Assembly (NCBI GenBank): GCA_021234155.1
Contig: JAJEKV010000113.1
Coordinates: 1,302,001-1,366,000, forward strand
Direction: 5' to 3'
Length of the DNA: 64,000 nt
Source of the DNA: Isoetes taiwanensis
Lineage: Eukaryota; Streptophyta; Lycopodiopsida; Isoetales; Isoetaceae
Under the pieces are notes generated by a model. That model did not search any database and had not been told where the DNA came from. It saw nothing but the letters and a program-made list of their open reading frames with translations. Both the position numbers and the translations under genes were made by a program. Positions 1-11,590 of this stretch are shown one piece after another (position 1 is the stretch's first letter; the number at the start of each line of letters is the position of its first letter).

Positions 1-143
1 TTTCATGATTATTTTATATTTTCTCATGTTCTCGTGGTTATTGTAAGATTATCATTTACAACTTATTTGTATGACTTGACGACGTTCTGGTTCTTATTAT
101 CACTATTCATGTTATGTCCGGGCTTCTAACATAGCGGGGTTCT
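1..143 (-). repeat. Dispersed repeat, copy also at 22.3 kb
   Basis: Read on the minus strand this block matches 22265-22445 on the plus strand over most of its length, including the words GAACCCCGCTAT, CATAACATGAA, GATAATAAGAACCAGAAC and GAGAAAATATAAAAT. A third, shorter copy lies at about 23085-23165. It is probably the edge of an interspersed element that starts outside the window. No coding content is visible. Confidence 0.7.
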
Positions 144-149
144 CAAGAT

Positions 150-725
150 CTAAGGGAATCTTTGATATTTAGGTGTGTTTTGCGGTGGAAATTTTCATAG
201 AATCTAAGAGAATCTACATGGAATCTTGGAGAATCTAGAGAAATCTTGAAATATTCTTAGAGAATCTAAGGGAATCTTAAAAGAATCTAGGGGAATCTAA
301 GGGAATCTTCATACAATCTTTAAGTATCTAGAGGAATCTTGATAGAATCTTAGAGAATCTGCATGAAATATTGGAGAATCTAGAGGAATCTTGGGATAAT
401 CTTAGGAAATCTAGGGGAATATGAAGAAAATCTTTAGGAATCTAAGGGAATCTTCATACAATCTTTGAGTATTGAGAGGAATCTTGATGGAATCTTGGAG
501 AACATAGAGAATATCTATAGAATCTTCAATGCATGACTTTGAATTTGACTTCTAATCGAATTTTTACAATCCCTCATTGTATAAAATGAAAGCTTCATAA
601 AATATTGGGCAATCTAAGGGAATGTTTCTCAAAGGGTCTTGAGGAATATATGGGAACATTGATAGAGTTTCGTAGAATCTAAGCGAATCTTTTCAGAGGC
701 TTGGAGAATCTTTATAGGATCTACA
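150..725. repeat. Degenerate GAATCT-type tandem array
   Basis: The block is built from units of roughly 10-14 bp centred on (G)GAATCT(A/T), for example GGAATCTTGGAGAATCTA. A higher-order period of about 146 bp is visible: the phrase GGGAATCTTCATACAATCTT starts near 301 and again near 447 with matching flanks. The array is AT-rich, interrupted, and has no open frame. It directly abuts the dispersed repeat at 1-143. Confidence 0.8.
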
Positions 726-1885
726 TTGGATGGCTCTGCATTTGGCTTCTACTCGGATCTATACAGTCCCTCATAGTACAATCCACTTGTCTATCTTCAA
801 GAGCAAAAACAACTTTTTAACGATTCAACGATATTATTTAACAATCTATTTTGGTTATCCAGTAGCCCAAGTTCATCCGCCATCTAGGCCCAACCTTGTT
901 ATGCCTCATGCTATGCATATTTCATGTGCCCTATCTTATAAAAGGTCAATTCTAAGTAACTCTACCTTAGCAAGCATCTTATATTTAGTTATTAGTAAGT
1001 TTAAGAACAACAATGTAAAATAGAGCACAAATAAAGCAAACAAAGGAAACATATACAACAAAAACGCAGATGTTCATCATCGTGGAAATCCCTAAATGGA
1101 TCGATCCTTCTGATACCGGTGTTCTACAAACTACAGCCAATCGGCCTTTCCTGCAATTTTCATTCTGATTTTCACCATGATCCACTATTTTGCATGTTTT
1201 GGCGGCTTTTTGATGGAAAAAGTACTTCTAAAACACTTCACCTGAAGCACCAAAACCGCCTCTTTGTTGCATCGATCTTACAATTTAGATCTATAAGCAA
1301 GATCAATCCATTCTTATGCAAAATCGTCACTTTTGAAGCCCACAGCGGATTCTCATATGAATCCCAGCACCGCCTATAGCTCCAAGAATCATTTCCTAAG
1401 ATCCTTGATTCATATCAAAACGCCCTTTTACATATAATTTCGTCATGTTTCTGTCTGCTTTTCTTTAATTAAACTAGCTTAGGCCTTGCAAATCTCTACA
1501 AAAAGTTAGTATGCCTCCGATGGCTTAATCGCCCATCGACTATTCTCGATTTCTCCAAACGCCTCACTAATTTCTAGAATATATGCAGATTCAAATTTGC
1601 GCTACCAATGTATTAAATCCTTTACACAAAGCGTGTATGTAATGATTAATAGCAACTTATCCGTTCTTAAGCAACCCACCCGGTAAAAGATTGATGGATG
1701 GGTGGAAACACCCACCGTAAAAAGATTGATGTAGTTCTTCATGGATCTCCAAGCTCCCCGCTTAGATATCTCCTCGGCACCACAAAGCTCAAAAGCCTTC
1801 TCTTGCAAAAATTCCCTTTTGTAAACCTTTTGCCAAAGAAGGAAACCCTTGCTTATGTGCACGCATGTCTTATGTATGTGCAAAA
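726..1885. other. No recognised feature
   Basis: Open frames here are under 100 codons, overlap on both strands, and show no motif I recognise. I see no repeat structure of note. Confidence 0.6.
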
Positions 1886-1990
1886 ATATGTATACAAGAT
1901 CGTAAGGGGGGGACCATTACAAACATTAAGTCACCGGGACATGTATACAAGACCGTAAGGGGCCCGGATCGTTACAAACATTAAGTCACT
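1886..1990. repeat. Tandem duplication, about 54-bp unit
   Basis: The phrase ACATGTATACAAGACCGTAA, followed by GGGCCCGGATCGTTACAAAC and TTAAGTCAC, occurs twice in a row with small differences. The core GGCCCGGATCGTTACA resembles the 3' ends of some plant LTRs, but no primer binding site follows, so I do not call an LTR. Confidence 0.6.
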
Positions 1991-3064
1991 TTGAGGCTGC
2001 AACATACTCCTCTAGGGCATCAATGTCTAGCCCAAAAGAGTATAATTCTTTTATTTTGTATTCAGGAATATACTTCTTTCTTCCTTCTATTTCTGTAAGT
2101 TTCTTTTGCTTTATTATTGCTCTTTGGTCTTTGAGTTATATGTGGAATAGGATGTCATCTTTTTCTTAAACGTCTTTTATTTCATTTTGGAATAGCTTAT
2201 CTTTACATTTTTAGAGCAACAACGGATTACTTGTAAAGTTTTATTGATGAAGCAACTCAATGTTGAGACTTGGGAACATTGTAAAGAACTTTATCCACTG
2301 GCTACTTCTAGTGAAAGAAATGTCACCTGTGCTCCTAACTTTGAAGGATGGGTCATTAACAACTACTTTTTTGTTTCATTGAACTTGTGGTTTAAATTAT
2401 AGAAAAAGGATGAGGACTTTTTTGAAGGCTTGTTAAAGAAGAGATGGCTTTGGCTAAAAGAAGGCTATCAGTATTGATTATAAAAATTTTACATTATTTG
2501 ATCAAAATAATCTTTTTGCCATTGTTCAAAGGAGCTGCTGTAAAGCCTATATAATTGTTCCCCGCCAACTACTAAGTAGACTTTGACCTTGTAAATTTTT
2601 TCTTTTTTTAATATGAGATTTACATTTGGTCACTATATTAGTTTTGAGAAAAAAGGCACCATCAAAGAATTTCAAAGCACCACTTTGTTTATTTTTCAGC
2701 TTAAAAAAGTGTCACTTCAATGCGTTTTTATAGAAGGGAATCTCAGAATAAGAGTGCTGCAACACTTCCATTTAATCACGAAACCTTGTTCGTGTAGAAT
2801 GCATATAAATCACATGATTAAAGTTACAAAATTCCGTTGTTATCAACAAAAGCATGAAAATGCTAATGCTAGAGCCTTTAAAGGTGAAGCAACGTTTTAA
2901 CATAGTAAGAGGTGGATGGAAAGTTGACTTGGAGCTAAAGTTCAAAACTTAAATGACATCACATTGGTGACTAGGAGATGGGTTACTATAATAGAGTAGA
3001 TGCCTGTTGTTTCACATGACTTCAATTCATTAGTATTCATAGAAGAAAGTTTGGACACATGGTT
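1991..3064. other. No recognised feature
   Basis: AT-rich sequence with only short open frames. The longest (95 codons at 2613-2900, +) has no recognisable motif or codon bias. Confidence 0.55.
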
Positions 3065-3065
3065 A

Positions 3066-4775
3066 TTAGCCTGTTAGAGGAGCAAGTGGAGGTGGAGGAG
3101 ATGAAGAGGGGGATGTCATGCATTCTTGAGATGCCAATACATGACGAAGAAATTGTTGCCTTGTATCTCTATCCCCGCTTAATACAATCTCTTTCCAAAG
3201 TTTGTTGCAGACCGCCATCTCCATGGAGTTGAGATATAGAGGTAGCATCAGCATTTTAAAGTCATTAAATTGTTTATTTCTTCAAATGCTTCCACATTCA
3301 CCGTAAGCTTGCTTTCTCTATTCTTGTAACCGATCACTCGGGCGGCCGATCCATATCACTTTGTTGAGTAAATCTTTGCTTCTCTACCAAACGCAAAAGA
3401 TCGCTCTAATGATGTTGCAAAAGCTTATGCGATCTCAATTGAGCATCAATGGCACCGCCTTTTTGGTGGCCATGGCTCTTTAATTCCACGAACTATGGCA
3501 AGCAGAGGATCACATGTAACTCCTACTAGTTCAATTCGATAAGGCTTTCTTAATTCTAACCGATATTGATATCGATGATTCTTCTTCAATACGGTAAGGA
3601 TTTCTTGATTCCGTTGATACCGATGATTCTTGTTGTATCGCATCGCTTTTTGATTCAAATTGACATCGGTAATTTCGCTGTGGCTTATCATATTCTTTGT
3701 AGGTTTCTACTTTGGTATCGTGCTCCATTGGTTCCCAAGATTTCTCAATGCTTGTCCCATCTTCCATCCTTACAAATCCGGGCCCATGCGATATCTTTTC
3801 AGATGCACACCCCTTGCCATTTGATGGTTTGCATCACAAATGGTTCCCAAGACATGGTGCCATCGAATATAACATCTCTCGCCTTCATTTAAAAGCGTGA
3901 AACAAGTAGGGATTTGCGTACCGGGTAGATGATTCATGCACAAGTCGCGATGCCTCAAAGAATATCTCCATCTCCATATTTGTAAGAAATCAATGCAAGA
4001 TACACTACATCTTTTTTTCTTTGAAAGCATCCGCTTCAACTATTAAATTGTGTTGTGGAAACACTTGACCAAAAATGTACCTCCAAGAATGTTCTTTACC
4101 ACTTGTGGATTTTCCCGCCCCCATTCCTCCACCTATCATCAAGAAATGAGTTTTCCATGCTAGAATCTGCCGCAACAACAACGCTCCATCCAAAGGAAGG
4201 TTACGATCCACTTTTCTTATGGCCCTTAATTGTTCAACAAGGGTTATGAAGGTTCTCTCGGGTTTTAAGAGTATCCATTACCTTGTGAAACCGTTGTTTC
4301 CGAAGTTCTTCGCCATAACCAAACTCCAAGCTTGGGTCTTGTTCTTCACTTCTAGTGCAAGCTCTTAAGATGCTAGATTGCCTCAATGATAAGCCGATAT
4401 GATATCATGCAAGCATCCAATTCTTTTTCAATTCCCATGCAAGGTGTTTCATTTTTAGTTTCGAAAATTTTATCCATAGCACATAGCATAATTCCCATTT
4501 TTTCGAGGCCATGGTCCGAATTACTCCCTCAAATAGGCCATAGCAACATCCCATGTCTTTTTCCCTCGGCACTTTCTTTTGATATTCCGATTTGCCTCAC
4601 AACATAATCTCCATATGCTTCTATGTTTCCACTCTCTATTTGAGCCTCCAACTTGTGTTTTTCTCTTCTTCTTTTTCCTTCTCCTTCTTTCTTCTCCTTC
4701 TTCTTCTTCTTCTTCTTCAACACTATCTTTCCTATTAGAACTCCATAAATAAATCAATGCAACTCCAGTGCTCAC
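3066..4775 (-). pseudogene. Zeta-toxin-fold P-loop kinase (NADKc-like) pseudogene
   Basis: Minus-strand fragments line up in order with a plant family of P-loop kinases having a zeta-toxin fold, the family that includes calmodulin-dependent NAD kinase NADKc. An N-terminal part (4690-4520) carries ESGNIEAYGDYVVRQIG. A Walker A motif GGGMGAGKST lies at 4133-4104, followed by VEADAFKE. Further on, in other frames, come HES(S)-rich text, DGTMSWEPFV and RYRMG near 3910-3800, then KPYRIELVGVTCD near 3560-3520 and LRSHK near 3440. At least three frameshifts and several stops break it. The blocks follow one another with no obvious introns, so it may be a retrocopy, but I cannot prove that. The domain name refers to a fold shared with bacterial toxins; the plant family is a metabolic kinase. 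This is a dead copy. Confidence 0.72.
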
Positions 4776-4780
4776 TTTGT

Positions 4781-5820
4781 AGGTACCTTACTCCATGTAT
4801 GCTCCATTTTCTTCTCAATCCATCCTTGGGCAATTACACCCCGACTCTATAGTCAATAAATGAGATCATTTCAAAAACTAAATAAAACAATATAATAAGT
4901 TTTTAGGGCCACCGAGCACGTATTGTCGTCCTAAGCAATGAATCATTAGAATAATTAGTTTTGCATTTCTACTTCTTTATTTTCAAATTTTTGTATTATG
5001 CCAAAGCTATGGTACAAATTAAAACTACTACAAATTTCATGACAATTTAAACATCAATCATAATTGCTTGACCTTTAATGCAGATATATAAGAACACTTT
5101 ATTGAGATTAATCTGAATTTCTAAAAAAAAAAAAAAAATAACAATATATGTGTCCCCCAATAGGAAAGGCATACCGGAATATGATACATGGACAACCATA
5201 CTGAAAAATATACATTTTAAGAAAATGCTTTCACCAATACAAGCGATAATCAAATGTGATTATCTTCTTAAATTAGATCCTTGTACTTATTTGAATAATA
5301 TGATTCTCTCAGCACAAAATGGGTTTCGAATATGGTCCTCTACAAAACCAAATCAAATTTCTCTCAAGGCCCCCAAGTTATAATAGTAGATATGGACTTC
5401 TATAGAACACAATACATCTGAATTGCTATTATTATGCAGAACATGCTTAATGGACCGTTATTTGCCTCATACTTTGACAGGCTCAAGTCATCCATGTTTT
5501 TCAATTGCCAGGATCCAACAACATTTTTGCTTTGAGGGATTGAACATTCATATTACATTCGATGTCACAAATTTGGAACTAAAGAGATGTTTGCGGCGAT
5601 AAATTTCTTGTAATCTTAAAGCTTCTCAACGGGACGATAGCAACTTTAACAAAAAGTTAAAAGAGGTATAGCACGTTCCAATTATTAGGATGCATTGGTT
5701 TTGTATGAAACCGGATAACGCAACGTAAGATTGCAAAAGCATAAGTGTCTTATATTATAAACTAAAAATCTGACAGGGGCATAAAGCTAGAAAAGTGCAA
5801 AATGTCACTACACCAGGACC
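4781..5820. other. No recognised feature; 5122-5138 A-tract
   Basis: AT-rich sequence with a run of about 17 adenines at 5122-5138. Short open frames on both strands show no recognised domain. The A-tract could mark the tail of an old retro-insertion, but no matching copy elsewhere in the window supports this. Confidence 0.5.
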
Positions 5821-6080
5821 TATACCTTCAACATGTTTCGGGAGCTGATGCTATGCATAGCCGTTTGGTCAAATACAAATACAACGGTGGCATGCTCCAG
5901 ACTTCCACACTTCGCATACATATTAAGAGCATTTTGGACTGCTAATTTCTTAAATGCTTGGAGTTCATAAAAACTCGCACGAATCCACTTGCCTGGAGCA
6001 AGAGCCGCCTCCCCAGCAAAACAAAACTGCATATTCATGTGAGAAATGTAACCATGTCTAGAATGCCATCAAGCTGCATC
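5821..6080 (-). pseudogene. PPR (PLS-type) protein fragment
   Basis: On the minus strand, text typical of plant pentatricopeptide repeat proteins of the PLS class is readable: MVTFLT, then GEAALAPGKWIRA, then VQNALNMYAKCGSLEHA, then a diverged VFD segment and SSRNM. The signature NMYAKCGSLE is diagnostic of the family, whose members bind organellar RNA for editing, splicing or stabilisation. A stop interrupts the frame between MVTFLT and the AAL block. Only about one and a half repeats remain and no E or DYW domain is seen. It is a relic, possibly one exon of a decayed gene. Confidence 0.75.
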
Positions 6081-6187
6081 TGTTGAAAACGTGAAGAGCT
6101 CCTTAAAGTGCCATAAATGAACATAAACACAAAGCATTGACTCCATCTTTTCTAATCTGTAAAACTATGCGCTCTCCTTTCTACTGT

Positions 6188-6271
6188 GTAGCTATGTGCT
6201 GCTTGTGATGCTGTGATAACATACACCTTGTAGCTATGTGCTGCTTGTGATGCTGTGATAACATACACCTG
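6188..6271. repeat. 42-bp tandem duplication
   Basis: A 42-bp unit beginning GTAGCTATGTGCTGCTTGTG occurs twice with no visible differences (6188-6229 and 6230-6271), which implies a recent duplication. Confidence 0.9.
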
Positions 6272-9200
6272 CACTAAAGGCCAATGTACTTCATAAGTAG
6301 GTTTGATATGCATAGAGAATATAGTTATAGTTTTGTGCACTTGCATTCAGCGTAAGCAAGTACTATCACCTTCGTGGGTCGTCCCATGAATGCATCTTGG
6401 TCGACAAGGCATAGCTACAACAAAATCCTCCTCCTAAGCTTCCAAGTGGAATTATCTTCACTATTTATTGATATTTCTGGAGCAACTCTTTAGCCCACAG
6501 CACAGCATGATCTTATAGAAATAACATTAGTCGGAGTGGAGTAGATATGATTTTACATCTTGCCACCCATCAGCTCCTAATCAAGCTTAGGGGAAGTTTT
6601 CCAGGGACTACCAGTTATCGAATCGGTCTTGAATCATATCTCGAAACACGCACACCAAAAGGCTTTTGCCCTACCCACAGATGCATCGGCATCTTATAGA
6701 GCATGATCTCACAAAACTAGCAAAGCTGGACAACCTCGAGATTGATGATTTCTCTGCGTAATATGTTATTAATCTCATTGACAATCTCAATGACATGATA
6801 TCTATTTTCGCCCATCAATACATCTTACATTTTCTTGTGGAATCCTAGCTAGAGTAAAGATATGTAAGACCATTTTATTGCTTCTTTCATAAAAGGAAGA
6901 ATATGTAAGATTGGCACTATTAACTCCCAAATAAATCTTAGGCTGGACAGTGTGCACTTTGGATGGCTTACATTATTTCTGTCAATGAAATTGCAGTCAC
7001 TTATAATTCTCATTTTTTCATGTGCATATACCTGTAAAAAATCTTATAGATTATCAGGTTGGCCCTCAATGCCTCATCCTGGAAGTTTGCTAAAAGGATT
7101 GTGACTAATTATCTGCATACTCCGATGCATTCTTGAGCAACAAGTCATCTTACCAAAATATTAAAATGATATGTAGTCCTGCTATGTTCATCCCATATTG
7201 CAGATTGTGCACATCTTGATACATCTTAATTGTTCTCCACAACACTTGCCTGGCAAAGTTCTATTCTTGCGCCTAATCCTTAATCATAGGCATGTTTTAT
7301 AGACTCAGATTGACAGCAGAAGTTGGAGGGATCTATGCCAAACCGAATGAAAGAAAGATACATTGACCTTATGCTAGAAAAAGGTAGGGTCCTCTGTTAA
7401 GAATGTGCTTCAAACCTAAACACAGTAGGGTCCTAAAGGATACAAAATTGAGATAAAGCTAGGCAGGGCTTACAACATGCCATTACACCATCCAGTTTTC
7501 TAGGTTCCCAATTAGAGTAAAGATATAAGTCTGCACGCACCATTTTGTTGCTTCTTTCCTTCAAAGGGAAGACTAATGGGGAGTATGAAGGACACTATAA
7601 CCATTAACCTCCATATAGTTTTGGTGGTTTGACAACAGTTCAGAGGATACTAACTGGTAAACACAAAGGCTAACTTTGACCTTGGTTGCCCTTGGCAGCC
7701 AAGCATGCCATATCTAATCCAATGTAAGTATATTAGGAATTTGATACATTTTATATGCAAAGCAGCTGCTACTCCATATGAGCAGGGTGTTAATTAAAGC
7801 AAATGCTGAAGCATGTGATGATACTTTAATTAAATACTTGGTACAAACCCTACAACCACTCATCTGACATGATAGTCAGATCATGAAGGCATTGGCTTGT
7901 GGATAAGAGTATTTTGGCTTGTCTAAGACATACAGTCCAATAAAAATAATTTAGCCGTCTCCTCTCCAGCTGTACGTAGATGCAGACTTAGTGTTTGCCA
8001 AGCTATCTTCCTTTCCCATGCCACTATAAAGTGTGGAGACGTACATCTGATCCTTATAGGAAAAAACATCTTCCATTATGGTTATATATTGTACATGAAT
8101 CTATCAGCTAACTTTGGCAAGATTCTTGATACAAAGACAATAAACATCCATTTTGGCCACGCTTCCACAATGAAGGGATTGTGAAGATGAGTTTATTCAG
8201 TAGTTTCTTGATTAAAATAGAAAAAGAAGCAGGTTACATGGCAAGTTCCTGTTTTTTAATTCTTAGAGCATAGTCCAGGAGCACAACAATTAATTGTAAA
8301 TATCAAACTATGTATTATGGTTTCTAACTAAATGTTTAAATGATTACTTGTCACTGAGTTGAGTTCATAACGAACTTACAGAAGTGGTCAGTCCACTGGA
8401 TTATACTGGAGCATGTTACCAAACACCTGCAACGAAACGGAATAAACATAAGAGTAATAAAATACAACTTTTAAAACACCTCAAGCAGAATTAGTGTTTA
8501 TAAAATGCGAAAGGGTAAGTAGCCTCTGAGTAGCGTGCCGGCCAGCTCTTCCTTGCCTCTGCTATGGAATCGTAAGCCCAAGGTTTTGGGTTTCAAAAAC
8601 TGATGTCTTGTCTGGCTTTGCGAATAAGAAGAAGGCAATGTCAAGCACCACTACAAACAATAAATTCTTCGATTCTGACGTAAAACGTATCCGTGCCCTA
8701 TTTCTGATTACCAGTACAAAATTCTTCGATCCTCCTGATTACCAATAGAGGCGACGGTCCAGATCAGCCATCGAATTTTGATCGTCCACGTCAAATGATA
8801 TGACACGTCCATAGGAGGTTCTAAAAAATTGAATTTAAATCAACAATGATACTCACTATAAACCAACTAAGGAGAGCGTTGAGCACTATGGTTACTTAAA
8901 ACGGGGGAGCCAATATCAGAGGGAGCTAATATCAGCATCAGCACCGAGAGAGTTGAGCATCTATAACAAAGTTAGAGACGTGCTTCTTATATCTATGCTC
9001 AATGTGGTCTTGTGAAAAACAGGCTTGATCTGCACGTGCAAACTATAGAAGTGGGTTATCCTTTCTTTTAACTTGCAATGCTATAACGGAAGGAAATTGC
9101 AGGTAATATTGCAAAGATTAAGATAGCTTATATTCTGTATACAAGAATGCCCCTCTGCCTTGAATTCTGGCGAGGAAGGTTGGCCGACGTGCGAAGCGGG

Positions 9201-10040
9201 GAGGGCTGCCTGACTCAGGTAGCAAGGATCCAGCAGGGTAAGAATCACTGGAATGTGGGATTAAAACAGTAGAATACTGGGTGAAACTACCGGAATTTTG
9301 GGTTGAATCAGAGAATGTAGAGTAAAAACTCTTCTCGTTCGTGGATTCAAAATAGATTAGCATTCTTCAAAAGAAAATGTTCCATGTGGCACGTGGTGAT
9401 TGGCAGACACGGATAAATCCTTGCTACCTTGTTTTGACGTTGTTATACTATATTGTGAGATGGAAGGGAAGGAGCAAAGAGAAGAAACCTTGAAAGCGTA
9501 GACAAATTCTAGAATAGACTTCCTACTTATCTAACAATTCTTCTCGACCTCATATTTTGTATTCATCCCCAATATTACCTCTCTAAAGATAAGCTGATGG
9601 TTTTATAACATTACATCAGTTATTAGCCCATTGGTTTTGATTGACCTTCGACTAGTAAACATGACATGATGGATAAAGGTTCGATGTAGGGTATGGTCGC
9701 CATTCGCCATGTTTCGCGCACTTAAGAGGCAAATTGTCTCAATGTAGTCTAATTTCATGCGTCCCTCTATCCGACGGCCATTTTGGATACCTAATGTTGT
9801 ATACAACAACTTTGTAAAAGAGACTAACACCAAAAATGCGAGATTAGCAAGTTATGGCGACTCAAAGTAGGGGGGATCTAGCGTCCATCGTCGCCATGCC
9901 CCTAACCATACATCGTGGTAACCGAGGCCAGTGTTCGCGGGGGTTATTGCCTCGCGGACACGCTATAAGTGCCACCTACCGTGCACTTGATTGGAACTGC
10001 ATGCCTGACCATCTCTCACGAACGGGCCACATCCCATTAA
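6272..10040. other. No recognised gene in 3.8 kb
   Basis: No coding signal is evident on either strand; open frames stay below 110 codons. Two diverged similar blocks (about 6850-6915 and 7505-7580, each with AGAGTAAAGATAT and TTGCTTCTTTC) suggest an old duplication. Nothing else could be named. Confidence 0.55.
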
Positions 10041-10043
10041 TAA

Positions 10044-11446
10044 AGCAGAAATGGATTCACTGCATTGCACTATGCTTCATGGAATGGACAATTGATGCAG
10101 TAAATTGGTTCTTAGATGGGGAAGGAGCTTTAGAAGGAAAGCAAAACTGCACTTTATCTTGCTGCAAGAAAAGGTAATTGCAAAGTCGCCAAAATTCTGG
10201 TGGAAGCAGGGTCAGGGAGCATATCAATCCAGTCGAACATCATAAGAATGGTGAAACCCTTCTCCATTATGCAGCAGCCTATGGGACAAGCAATGATGTT
10301 GAGTTGGTTATTAACACAATAAAAGGTACTGTTCTTTCTGTTGTAAATGCTTCGGAAGATTTGCCACCCATTCTGAATAGGAAGGATGATCAGGGTAGAA
10401 ATGCAATGCATTGGGACGCAGACAAAGCAAATTAAAACACTATACAAATTCATAGTCTTCAGATGAACAACAATGGTATGTTGGCTCTAGACAATAGGAA
10501 ACTCACTTCTTTGTCATGCGCTCTCGTGAATGGGCATGTCGAGTTTGCAAGGGAGCTAATCAGACTGTTGGGCGCCGTGATTTTTGAAAAATGGATTAAA
10601 ACCTGGCCAGTGGAAATGAATGAATACCTCAACTTGAATGATGAGACTTTAGTGAAGAAGATTAAGAAGTATCTTCCTCCTGCATCAATGATTAAAAACA
10701 TTATTTCCGAAATGCCATTTTTGTGGATAGCTTTCCAGGTAGGACAAAAAATGTAGCCAAATTAATTGTGGAACAATGCAAGGAGATGGGATTGGAAGAT
10801 ATTATCAATGGGAAAGATCGGCTGACTGAACACACGACACTTCATTAGGCGACCATTTTGAATGAAGCAAACGCCGTTTGTAGTCTTTGTGAGATGCAAG
10901 AATTTAAGGAAGAAACGGTGGTTAACCAAGAAGATAAATCTGGTAAGACTGCATTGCACTATGCCATAGAAGAGGGTCTGGAGGATATCAGGACACTGAT
11001 GCAAATAGATGTTATTAAAGTATGTGTGGAACGCCTGAACAGGCACTACCGATTCTATGTGGAAGGGTCAAATGCAATATTAATTGGTGCAACTTTGATT
11101 TCCTCCTCCAGTAAGTCCAAAACGCACTGCAATGAAAGCTTTCTGGGTGGCCAACATACTTTCTTTCCTTCTTGCTGTTGCCACAATAAGTACAAGAGCT
11201 GCTGGTACATTCTTCCCAAGACCCCACATCCATCTCAACACTTCTGTCAAAGTTATAAGGCTTCTCCTTTGCATAGAAACTGTTCTCTTTGGATTCTCTA
11301 TTACTTTTGTTCTTGTAGCATTTGTATCAGCTACCTTTATTGTTACTTCAACTTTGTTCAAGTCCAAGTCACAAGCAAGGTCTGTCTCCACTTTGGTTAC
11401 CATTCTTGGTTCTCTACTTTGTGGTTCCTTTCTGGGTCTTTTTAGG
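10044..11446 (+). pseudogene. Ankyrin-repeat / PGG-type membrane protein pseudogene
   Basis: Plus-strand fragments give ankyrin repeats: TALHYASWNGQL near 10050, TALYLAARKGNCKVAKILVEAG near 10150-10210, then after a frameshift NGETLLHYAAAYG at 10246, and KSGKTALHYAIEEG near 10935. The end (about 11070-11446) is a hydrophobic multi-pass block starting NAILIGATLISS and continuing, after a frameshift near 11110, as FWVANILSFLLAVATIS and further membrane segments. This is the order of plant ankyrin-transmembrane proteins of the ACD6/ITN1 (PGG domain) type, which act at the plasma membrane in defence and stress. The reading frame is broken by a frameshift near 10200, stops near 10432, 10755 and 10846, and the later frameshift. 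The end joins an unrelated repeat at 11447. Confidence 0.82.
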
Positions 11447-11590
11447 CACATGACACGTCAGTTTTTGGTGAGGTGGAGGTGCTACGTGGATAGTTTTTGG
11501 TGAGGTGGAGGTGCTACGTGGATAGGCTAGAATTGCAAGGAAGGTTGTAGGCTTGGTTGGGCTGGTGTGCTAAAAAAAGAAAAAAAGAAA
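11447..11590 (+). mobile_element. A-tailed retro-repeat 3' end, copy 1
   Basis: A 32-bp unit (AGTTTTTGGTGAGGTGGAGG...) is tandemly doubled at 11460-11523. It is followed by a block starting GTGGATAGGCTAGAATTGCA and ending GGTGTGCT plus an A-rich tail. The same block with an A-tail recurs at 51714-51784. Two copies ending in poly-A at unrelated sites suggest a non-LTR retro-element or SINE 3' end. Confidence 0.65.

Noticed and set aside
4005-4211. Bacterial-type toxin gene, from the zeta-toxin fold
   Set aside because: The flanking boxes match the plant kinase family and the copy is broken. There is no antitoxin partner and no reason to infer a toxin.
9854-10177. 107-codon plus-strand open frame
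   Set aside because: Its end overlaps ankyrin repeat text in another frame, so the frame is a shadow of the pseudogene.
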